From an uncultured Collinsella sp. (GTDB lineage: Bacteria; Actinomycetota; Coriobacteriia; Coriobacteriales; Coriobacteriaceae), in assembly GCA_902478765.1 (NCBI GenBank), contig CABSMN010000054.1, positions 1-7,013 on the forward strand: 7,013 bases of DNA, in the 5' to 3' direction. A program made the position numbers and the translations under genes. Shown piece by piece: positions 1 through 4,739 of the stretch (position 1 is its first letter; every line of letters begins with the position of its first letter). The notes below the pieces were generated by a model. It did not search any database and was not told the origin of the DNA. It saw only the letters and a program-made list of their open reading frames with translations.

Positions 1-42
1 GCAGCGTAGTCTCGTGGGCTCGGAGATGTGTATAAGAGACAG
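1..42 (+). other. Untrimmed Illumina Nextera (Tn5) adapter with probable i7 index
   Basis: Synthetic sequence, not genome. Positions 9-42 match the 34-nt Nextera read-2 transposase adapter as I know it, ending at 24-42 in the 19-bp Tn5 mosaic end AGATGTGTATAAGAGACAG. Positions 1-8 (GCAGCGTA) occupy the place of the i7 index and match, from memory, the adapter-strand index N721. The assembly therefore ends in library adapter and real sequence starts at about 43. The fabG reading frame runs into it and stops being meaningful there. The adapter identification is very secure; the index name is recalled and not looked up. Confidence 0.97.
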
Positions 43-161
43 AAGCCGTCCTCCGCCAGACCGACAGCGCAGGCGCGGCCGATACCCCGCGAGCCGCCCG
101 TGACCAGTGCCACGCGACGTGAGTCGTTGCGCTCGAGCGCGCCGTTGTTCAAGTTGCCCAT
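43..161 (-). CDS. fabG: 3-oxoacyl-ACP reductase FabG, N-terminal fragment cut by the contig end
   Basis: NADPH-dependent short-chain dehydrogenase/reductase that reduces 3-oxoacyl-ACP to 3-hydroxyacyl-ACP in the elongation cycle of cytosolic type II fatty-acid synthesis. Only about 39 codons remain. They show the first beta strand and the cofactor-binding TGxxxGxG motif, TGGSRGIG at residues 21-28, followed by the start of the next helix (RACAVGLAEDG). The catalytic Ser-Tyr-Lys part is missing because the contig runs into adapter at 42. The ATG at 161 is chosen because AAAGGA lies at 167-172, 5 nt upstream; the ATG at 166 is in another frame and hits a stop within a few codons. A non-conserved leader of about 15 residues precedes the first strand, longer than in E. 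coli FabG. It lies 30 nt after fabD as the last visible gene of the fab operon. The SDR fold is certain; FabG rather than another SDR rests on context. Confidence 0.88.
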
Positions 162-191
162 GTCATTCCTTTCGGGTTACAGCCCTGTGGA

Positions 192-1118
192 CTATGCGAG
201 CTCGTCGGCAATAGCTGCGACCTGCTCGGCCGTTTCGCACGAATACACGCGAACGTCGCACAGCGTACGCTTAACCAGGCCCGACAGCGTTTTGCCAGGG
301 CCGACCTCAATAAACGTGTCGATGCCTTGATCCTGCAGAGCATGCAGCGTGTCGACCCAACGAACGGCATGACTCACCTGATTGGCCAAGACATCCGATG
401 CCGCTCGCGGGTCCGCCGGATAGGGCGCCGCCGTCATGTTTGCCATGACCGGAATCAGCAGCGGTGACGGCGCGTGACCGGCCTCGATATATGCAGCAAG
501 GCCACAGGTCGCCTCGGCCATATAGGGGCTATGGAATGCACCCGACACCGCGACCTTCATGGCGCGACCGCCAGCCTCTTTTACCAGGACGTCGAGCTCC
601 TGCAGCGCCTCGGGCGCTCCGGCCACAACCGTCTGCTGGGGACTGTTGTAGTTGACCGGCCAGCAGTCCTCGCCGGCCTGTTTTGCCAGGTTCTCGACTT
701 GCGCCGCATCGAGCTTGATGACGGCGCGCATGCCGCCCGGATGGCGCTCGGCAGCCGCGGCCATCAGCGCCGCGCGCTCGCACACGAGCTCAAAGCCCGC
801 TCGCGTATCGAACGCCCCCGCAAAGGTGAGCGCGGCGACCTCGCCAAGCGAAAAACCCGCACAGGCGGCAGGTACCACGCCGCGCTCACGCAGGGCGGCA
901 GCCGCTGCCAGATCGTGAACGAACACGCACGGCTGCGTGTTCTCGGTCTGCGAGAGTTCCTCCTTGGAGGCGCTTCGGCACTGCTCACTGGTCCCCGGGC
1001 GCACCTCGTCGACAATGGCGAACACCTCGGCGGCCGCCGGCGATGCCTCGATCAGGTCGACGCCCATCGCGGGGTGCTGGGCGCCCTGGCCGGCAAACAG
1101 AAACGCTACGCCACCCAT
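192..1118 (-). CDS. fabD: Malonyl-CoA:ACP transacylase FabD
   Basis: Transfers malonyl groups from malonyl-CoA to holo-ACP, supplying the extender unit for fatty-acid elongation. The protein is 308 residues, normal for the family. Visible motifs, numbered from the ATG at 1118, are GQGAQ (10-14), the nucleophile elbow GFSLG with Ser90 (88-92), Arg115 in CERAAL which should bind the malonyl carboxylate, His196 in GAFHSP as the catalytic partner, and GPGKTL near residue 273. The elbow has Phe where the textbook motif GHSLG has His. A GTG two codons upstream (1124) is in frame, but ATG fits better: AAGGG lies 9 nt before the ATG and only 3 nt before the GTG, and family members begin just before the first beta strand (VAFLFAGQG). 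The start lies inside the end of fabK (13-nt overlap), which implies translational coupling. Confidence 0.96.
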   Translation of the reverse strand: MGGVAFLFAGQGAQHPAMGVDLIEASPAAAEVFAIVDEVRPGTSEQCRSASKEELSQTENTQPCVFVHDLAAAAALRERGVVPAACAGFSLGEVAALTFAGAFDTRAGFELVCERAALMAAAAERHPGGMRAVIKLDAAQVENLAKQAGEDCWPVNYNSPQQTVVAGAPEALQELDVLVKEAGGRAMKVAVSGAFHSPYMAEATCGLAAYIEAGHAPSPLLIPVMANMTAAPYPADPRAASDVLANQVSHAVRWVDTLHALQDQGIDTFIEVGPGKTLSGLVKRTLCDVRVYSCETAEQVAAIADELA

Positions 1119-2050
1119 GCGCACGCACCCTTCAGGACGTGCTCGGCGCCATCGACTAGGTCGTCAACGATTTCACGTGCACTTTGGCGCTCGTTGACCA
1201 TGCCGGCAATCTGTCCACACAAAAACGAGCCCTCTTCGTAATTGCCGTCCTTGGCGGCCTTGCGAAGGGCGCCCGTGCCCATGGCCCCGAGCTCCTCGAC
1301 GCTTACGCCCGCCGCCTCGCTCTTGGCGTAGGCGTTAGTGAAGGGGCTCTTGAGGGCACGCACCGGGTGTCCCGTCGAGCGGCCGGTCGCACGCGTCGAG
1401 GTGTCGTTGGCCTTCAGGACCATCTCCTTGTACTGCTCCGACACGGTGCACTCATCTGCGATCAGAAAGCGCGTACCCACCTGCACGCCGGCGGCGCCCA
1501 GCATAAAGGCGGCCGCCACGCCGCGGCCATCGGCGATACCGCCAGCCGCAACCACGGGAATATCGACCGCATCGACAACCTGTGGCACCAGTGCCATCGT
1601 CGAGGTCTCGCCAATATGGCCGCCTGATTCGGTACCCTCGGCAACCACGGCAGTGGCTCCACGACGCGCCACGAGACGCGCCAGCGCCACCGAGGCAACG
1701 ACCGGGATGACCTTGATGCCCGCCTCGTTCCACGCCTTCATGTACTTGGTGGGATTGCCGGCACCCGTCACGACGACCGGCACCCGCTCGTCAATCACGA
1801 CCCGCGCGACCTCGTCGGCAAACGGGCTCATGAGCATGACGTTGACGCCAAAGGGCTTATCCGTCCTGGCGCGCAGCTCATGAATCTGGTCGCGCAGCCA
1901 GTTGGCGTCGGCGTTCATGGCCGCGATGATCCCTAAGCCGCCCGCCTCGGACACTGCGGACGCCAGCGAGGCGTCGGCGATCCAGGCCATACCGCCCTGG
2001 AACACGGGCTTTTCGATGCCGAGCAGATCGCAGAGAGGAGTCTTGAGCAT
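1106..2050 (-). CDS. fabK: Enoyl-ACP reductase II FabK (FMN-dependent)
   Basis: Catalyses the final NAD(P)H-dependent reduction of trans-2-enoyl-ACP to acyl-ACP. The 314-residue protein is a TIM-barrel flavoprotein of the nitronate monooxygenase/FabK family, unrelated to FabI. Visible elements are QGGMAWIA (18-25), GGLGIIAA (37-44), the active-site region EGTESGGHIG (138-147) with the conserved His145, and the FMN phosphate-binding stretches AGGIADGRG (169-177) and GAAGVQVGTRF (185-195). It starts 2 nt after the acpP stop; its ribosome binding site GGAG lies within the last acpP codons, 8 nt before the ATG. Its 3' end overlaps fabD. FabK rather than a stand-alone nitronate monooxygenase is supported by its place between acpP and fabD. 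FabK enzymes as a family are insensitive to triclosan; that trait is inferred here. Confidence 0.95.
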   Translation of the reverse strand: MLKTPLCDLLGIEKPVFQGGMAWIADASLASAVSEAGGLGIIAAMNADANWLRDQIHELRARTDKPFGVNVMLMSPFADEVARVVIDERVPVVVTGAGNPTKYMKAWNEAGIKVIPVVASVALARLVARRGATAVVAEGTESGGHIGETSTMALVPQVVDAVDIPVVAAGGIADGRGVAAAFMLGAAGVQVGTRFLIADECTVSEQYKEMVLKANDTSTRATGRSTGHPVRALKSPFTNAYAKSEAAGVSVEELGAMGTGALRKAAKDGNYEEGSFLCGQIAGMVNERQSAREIVDDLVDGAEHVLKGACAWVA

Positions 2051-2052
2051 CT

Positions 2053-2289
2053 CTACTTCTCCAATGCCGCCTCGACCGTATCGGCGAACTCGCCGACCGT
2101 CTTGGGGTTCTCCTCGGTATCGAGCTGGATGCCAAACTCGTCCTCAACGGCGACGAGGATCTCGACGGTGCCCAGACTGTCGAGACCAATCTCCTCGAGC
2201 GTGGACTCGGGCTTCATCTCGACGTCGTCAAGACCGGCGGTCTCGCGGATAACATCGCAAACGCGCTCGAAGGTCTTCTGATCTGCCAT
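2053..2289 (-). CDS. acpP: Acyl carrier protein AcpP
   Basis: Small acidic four-helix carrier that holds growing acyl chains on a phosphopantetheine arm and presents them to the Fab enzymes. At 78 residues it is the usual length. The phosphopantetheine attachment site is Ser38 in GLDSLGTVEI (35-44), and the acidic recognition helix (VEILVAVEDEFGIQ) follows. The start is fixed by AAAGGAG at 2297-2303, 7 nt before the ATG. It lies 52 nt downstream of fabH, the widest gap between complete genes of this operon, and 2 nt upstream of fabK. The first residues (MADQKTFERVCDVIRE) fit helix I. It must be modified by AcpS, which is not in the window. Confidence 0.97.
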   Translation of the reverse strand: MADQKTFERVCDVIRETAGLDDVEMKPESTLEEIGLDSLGTVEILVAVEDEFGIQLDTEENPKTVGEFADTVEAALEK

Positions 2290-2296
2290 GGTAGTT

Positions 2297-2303
2297 CTCC
2301 TTT
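2297..2303 (-). promoter_or_regulatory. Ribosome binding site of acpP
   Basis: AAAGGAG on the minus strand, 7 nt before the acpP ATG. It is a strong Shine-Dalgarno match, consistent with the high protein demand for ACP. The 52-nt gap in which it lies contains no convincing promoter or terminator. Confidence 0.85.
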
Positions 2304-2341
2304 GTTTGTGCCCTAGGGGCGTTTTTATTTCCTATGTGCGA

Positions 2342-3301
2342 CTACTTCCAACGAAGTAGATAGCCACCTATATCCAGACCGGCGCCAAATCCAACGAGGG
2401 CGATGGTGTCGCCCGTGTGAATTGCACCGGCGTTTGCCAGCCGGTCGAGGGCAAGCGGAATGCATGCGCTCGAAATGTTGCCGGTCTCGCGCAGCGTTCG
2501 AACCACGCGCTTGTCTGGCACACCGAGGCGCTTGACCGCCTGACTCAGGATTCGTTCGTTAGCCTGATGGAATACAAAATGGTCGATGTCCTCGACCGAA
2601 ATGCCCGCATCGCTCGCAAGCTTATGGACCGTGTCGCAAATCGCGTTGACGCCGAACTTGAACACGCGGCGGCCATTCATGGACAGCACGCTCTCGCTAT
2701 CTGCGGAGGCCTTAAACGGCGAGGTGCCGACCAGACCGGGAACGCACAACGTCTCGACGTCGGGCGCCGTCGAAAGCTCAACGGCAAGGGGGCTGTCTCC
2801 CCCAGCCTCAATCACCGCGGCGCCTGCCCCATCGCCAAAGAGCACACAGGTGGCGCGGTCGGTCCAGTCGAGCGCGCGCGTCATCTGCTCGGCGGCAACG
2901 ACAAGCACATGCTTGGCTCGTCCTCGGGCGATATAGCCCTCGGCAACATCGAGCGCAAATACGAAGCCGGCGCAGGCAGCCGAGACATCGAAGGCAGGGC
3001 ACGTCGCGCCCAGTCGCTCAGCAACGGCACACGCCTCGGCGGGAACAAGGTGGTCACCCGCCGTCGTCGAGCAGACGATCAAATCCAGCTGGCTCGCGTC
3101 GATTCCGGACACCTGGAGTGCCCGCTCGCCCGCCGCTACGGCAAGGTCGTCAAGTGACTCGGTGGTGCATACATGGCGGCTCTTGATACCTGTGCGGGTA
3201 AAAATCCACTCATCCGAGGTATCGAGGAACTCGGACAGCTCGTCATTGGAAACACTGCGCTTGGGAAGCGCCGAGCCTGTTCCAAGAATCGTGAAACCCA
3301 T
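2342..3301 (-). CDS. fabH: 3-oxoacyl-ACP synthase III FabH
   Basis: Initiates fatty-acid synthesis by condensing an acyl-CoA primer with malonyl-ACP. From the chosen start the protein has 319 residues, typical for FabH. The catalytic triad is visible: Cys110 in SAACAGF, His245 in FHQAN and Asn275 in GNISSACIP. Other family marks are DEWIFTRTGIKSR near the N-terminus (30-42) and the C-terminal GFGAGLDIGGYLLRW. The ATG at 3301 is chosen because AAAGGAGG lies 6 nt upstream and because the protein then begins at the first beta strand (MGFTILGTGSALP). A longer frame to 3358 would add 19 unlike residues and read through the RBS and one promoter-region repeat. It is the first gene of the minus-strand fab operon and diverges from birA. 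Whether it prefers acetyl-CoA or branched primers cannot be told from sequence alone. Confidence 0.96.
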   Translation of the reverse strand: MGFTILGTGSALPKRSVSNDELSEFLDTSDEWIFTRTGIKSRHVCTTESLDDLAVAAGERALQVSGIDASQLDLIVCSTTAGDHLVPAEACAVAERLGATCPAFDVSAACAGFVFALDVAEGYIARGRAKHVLVVAAEQMTRALDWTDRATCVLFGDGAGAAVIEAGGDSPLAVELSTAPDVETLCVPGLVGTSPFKASADSESVLSMNGRRVFKFGVNAICDTVHKLASDAGISVEDIDHFVFHQANERILSQAVKRLGVPDKRVVRTLRETGNISSACIPLALDRLANAGAIHTGDTIALVGFGAGLDIGGYLLRWK

Positions 3302-3307
3302 CACTAA

Positions 3308-3315
3308 CCTCCTTT
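3308..3315 (-). promoter_or_regulatory. Ribosome binding site deciding the fabH start
   Basis: AAAGGAGG on the minus strand, a near-perfect anti-16S match, 6 nt before the ATG at 3301. It settles the start against the longer in-frame ATG at 3358. Confidence 0.93.
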
Positions 3316-3317
3316 GA

Positions 3318-3336
3318 GTTGTTGACGTGTTTACAT
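3318..3336 (+). repeat. 19-bp direct repeat, copy 1 (candidate operator)
   Basis: GTTGTTGACGTGTTTACAT, differing at one base from copy 2 at 3366-3384, with 48 nt between the two starts. It contains a degenerate inverted repeat (TGTTGAC, GT, GTTTACA). It lies immediately upstream of the fabH Shine-Dalgarno sequence, so a bound protein could block transcription or early elongation of the fab operon. The regulator is unknown. Confidence 0.75.
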
Positions 3337-3365
3337 CGACCAAGAGAGGATAGCGCATTTCAGTC

Positions 3366-3384
3366 GTTGTTGACGTGTTAACAT
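3366..3384 (+). repeat. 19-bp direct repeat, copy 2 (candidate operator)
   Basis: GTTGTTGACGTGTTAACAT, 18/19 identical to copy 1. Within it, TGTTGAC and GTTAACA form an imperfect dyad with a 2-bp centre (one mismatched pair in the arms), a shape expected of a dimeric repressor. It overlaps the end of a -10-like TTTAAT on the minus strand. The right half GTTAACAT resembles half-sites of BirA or biotin-type operators, but the 2-bp spacing is not the 14-15 bp of those operators. Confidence 0.78.
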
Positions 3385-3459
3385 TAAATTGCCCAAATGC
3401 GACACAGGCTTCACATTGTGTCTATCTCTCGACACCATTGCGTTATTCACTTATTCATT

Positions 3460-3466
3460 AAGGAGG
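3460..3466 (+). promoter_or_regulatory. Ribosome binding site deciding the birA start
   Basis: AAGGAGG, 11 nt before the ATG at 3478. The spacing is slightly long, but no closer in-frame ATG, GTG or TTG exists, and the upstream ATG at 3397 has no such site. Confidence 0.85.
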
Positions 3467-3477
3467 TAGCAGCCGTT

Positions 3478-4254
3478 ATGGATGCCAAATTAACGATAGT
3501 CGACGTAACCGGATCGACCAACGATGACCTGCTCGAAGCAGGTAAACAGGGAGCGCCGCATGGCACGGGACTTGCCGCCCGGGCTCAGACAGCAGGACGC
3601 GGCCGGCGCGGCCACAAGTGGGATTCAACCGCCGGCAACCTATTGCTTTCGATTGCCCTGCGTCCATGCGTTAATCCTGCGAAGTACTCTGGTCTTGCCG
3701 CCGTCAGCGGCCTAGCGGTGCTCGAGGCGCTCGAAAAACAGGGTCTTGCAAACGAGATTGGCCTCAAATGGCCCAACGACCTGGTCGCGCGTGGACGCAA
3801 GCTCGGCGGCATTCTGGTCGAGGCCGCACGCGATAACGAAGGCAAACCTTTCGCCGTCTGTGGCATTGGTGTCAATGTGAACTATGCGCCCCAAGAGGTG
3901 CCCGATGGCGGCCTGCCGGCAATCGGTCTCTCGGACCTTAACGAGAACGTTCCTGCTGTCGACATGCTCCTCGATGAGGTCTATCACGCAGTTATAGACG
4001 CTGTAGATGCCTGGGCAGAACGCCTCAACGCCATGGAAGAAAACGCCGGACCGCTCGCGCCCATCCACGGCGAATATGTCACTCACCTCAATTGGATTGG
4101 GGAGCACGTTATCGCCCGCTCCCCCGCAGAAGACGAACTGGCGCGAGGCGTCTTTAAAACCGTCGATGCCTTTGGTCGCGCGTGTATCGAAACGGAAGAC
4201 GGCTTGCGATCCTTCCATTTTGAGGAGGCATCGCTGCGCCCCGTGAATGAATAG
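3478..4254 (+). CDS. birA: Biotin--[acetyl-CoA-carboxylase] ligase BirA, monofunctional
   Basis: Activates biotin with ATP to biotinyl-AMP and transfers it to the target lysine of biotin carboxyl carrier protein. The 258-residue protein starts directly in the catalytic domain: GSTNDD (12-17), the biotin/AMP loop GRGRRGHKW (40-48), KWPNDL (97-102) and the catalytic-lysine segment KLGGILVE (108-115), then GIGVNVN (129-135). A small C-terminal SH3-like domain follows from about residue 210 (LARGVFKTVDAFGRACIET). The N-terminal winged-helix domain of bifunctional BirA is absent, so this protein should not itself be a DNA-binding biotin repressor. ATG at 3478 follows AAGGAGG; the frame is open upstream to 3397, but those residues are not ligase-like. 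It diverges from the fab operon and converges on rpsJ. Its likely substrate, AccB, is not in the window but serves the same pathway. Confidence 0.95.
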   Translation: MDAKLTIVDVTGSTNDDLLEAGKQGAPHGTGLAARAQTAGRGRRGHKWDSTAGNLLLSIALRPCVNPAKYSGLAAVSGLAVLEALEKQGLANEIGLKWPNDLVARGRKLGGILVEAARDNEGKPFAVCGIGVNVNYAPQEVPDGGLPAIGLSDLNENVPAVDMLLDEVYHAVIDAVDAWAERLNAMEENAGPLAPIHGEYVTHLNWIGEHVIARSPAEDELARGVFKTVDAFGRACIETEDGLRSFHFEEASLRPVNE

Positions 4255-4316
4255 GGCGCCACAGCCACCCGCTCGGCAGCCTTACCCGGCGGTCCAAACC
4301 CATCATGCAAAACAAA

Positions 4317-4349
4317 AGAGCCCCGCTACCGTAACGGCAGCGGGGCTCT
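4317..4349 (-). terminator. Intrinsic terminator downstream of rpsJ
   Basis: A perfect 11-bp stem (4317-4327 with 4339-4349, arm AGAGCCCCGCT) encloses an 11-nt loop that can extend by three further pairs (CCG/CGG). On the minus strand the stem runs directly into TTTTGTTTTG (4308-4317), the U-rich tail of a Rho-independent terminator. It lies 21 nt after the rpsJ stop and so ends the rpsG-fusA-rpsJ transcript. On the plus strand the hairpin is not followed by a T tract, so it would serve birA at most weakly. The rest of 4255-4370 holds nothing recognisable apart from a 12-bp palindrome at 4360-4371. Confidence 0.93.
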
Positions 4350-4370
4350 GTAAGCTATGAGCGATATCGC

Positions 4371-4679
4371 TTAGAGCTTGATGTCGATGTCGACGCCAGC
4401 GGGGAGGTCGAGACGCATGAGCGAATCAACGGTGCCCGAGGTGGGGTCGAGGATGTCGATGAGACGCTTGTGGGTGCGCATCTCGAACTGCTCACGGGAG
4501 TCCTTGTTCACGTGCGGCGAGCGGATAACCGTGTACAGGTTGCGCTCGGTGGGCAGGGGGACAGGACCGGAAACGCGAGCGCCGGTCTTCTGAGCGGTCT
4601 CGACGATGAGCTTCGCGGACTGATCGACGACCTCGTGATCATAGCCCTTGAGGCGAATGCGGATCTTCTGGGTAGCCAA
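4371..4679 (-). CDS. rpsJ: 30S ribosomal protein S10
   Basis: Component of the 30S head near the tRNA sites; in many bacteria it also acts as NusE in antitermination complexes. The 102-residue protein is full length. Signature segments are [13 protein letters not shown] (4-16), the loop residues GPVPLPTE (38-45), and [19 protein letters not shown] (54-72). The start codon is TTG (4677-4679), supported by GGAGG at 4686-4690 with a 6-nt spacer and by the conserved N-terminus. It follows fusA after 60 nt and is followed by a strong terminator. This is odd: S10 normally precedes rplC, rplD and the rest of the S10 operon, and tuf often sits between fusA and rpsJ in actinobacteria. Identity is certain. 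Confidence 0.98.
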   Translation of the reverse strand: MATQKIRIRLKGYDHEVVDQSAKLIVETAQKTGARVSGPVPLPTERNLYTVIRSPHVNKDSREQFEMRTHKRLIDILDPTSGTVDSLMRLDLPAGVDIDIKL

Positions 4680-4685
4680 CTTAAA

Positions 4686-4690
4686 CCTCC
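4686..4690 (-). promoter_or_regulatory. Ribosome binding site supporting the TTG start of rpsJ
   Basis: GGAGG on the minus strand, 6 nt before TTG at 4679. There is no ATG or GTG nearby in frame that would give the conserved S10 N-terminus, so the TTG start is the only good choice. Confidence 0.88.
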
Positions 4691-4739
4691 AAAGAGTGCG
4701 AGAGATGTTCTCGCGGATTACGTAACAGGGAGCTCGAAC

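Larger units (their letters stand above)
3302..3477. promoter_or_regulatory. Divergent fabH / birA control region
   Basis: The 176-bp stretch between two divergent genes must hold the promoters of both the fab operon and birA, and it is visibly richer in A+T than the genes beside it. On the minus strand, -10-like hexamers are TTTAAT (3383-3388, 5/6 to TATAAT) and TATCCT (3347-3352, 4/6), but neither has a good -35 at normal spacing. On the plus strand TTGACG occurs at 3322 and 3370 inside the repeats, without a strong -10 at 17 nt. Start sites therefore cannot be placed. Two copies of a 19-bp direct repeat lie here, each at or just downstream of one of the minus-strand -10-like hexamers, a position suited to repression of fabH. 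Confidence 0.7.

Noticed and set aside
1..42. Tn5-like mosaic end as evidence of a natural transposon
   Set aside because: The sequence is the hyperactive engineered mosaic end within the complete Nextera adapter plus index, with no transposase and no partner end; it is library contamination.
28..330. Plus-strand open frame beginning in the adapter and running over fabG and fabD
   Set aside because: Its start lies in synthetic adapter sequence and the rest is antisense to two recognised genes.
474..1241. 255-codon plus-strand open frame opposite fabD
   Set aside because: Antisense shadow: no ribosome binding site, Arg/His-rich composition, and fabD on the other strand has all catalytic residues.
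2311..2330. CCCTAGGG palindrome followed by a T-rich run, resembling a terminator between acpP and fabH
   Set aside because: The palindrome has no loop of workable size, and the T run is on the plus strand where no gene ends; the minus-strand operon reads through.
3302..3358. N-terminal extension of FabH to an ATG at 3358
   Set aside because: The 19 extra residues would be encoded by the Shine-Dalgarno sequence and one of the direct repeats and are unlike FabH; the ATG at 3301 has an ideal ribosome binding site.
3397..3477. N-terminal extension of BirA to an ATG at 3397, possibly a short regulatory domain
   Set aside because: Only 27 residues, far too short for a winged-helix domain, with no ribosome binding site at 3397 and a strong one before 3478.
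3712..4218. 168-codon minus-strand open frame inside birA
   Set aside because: It lies entirely within the well-supported biotin ligase gene on the other strand, and its product resembles no family I recognise.
4360..4371. 12-bp perfect palindrome AGCGATATCGCT at the rpsJ stop codon
   Set aside because: A single short palindrome without a second copy; a 12-mer dyad is within chance expectation and the real terminator lies just downstream.
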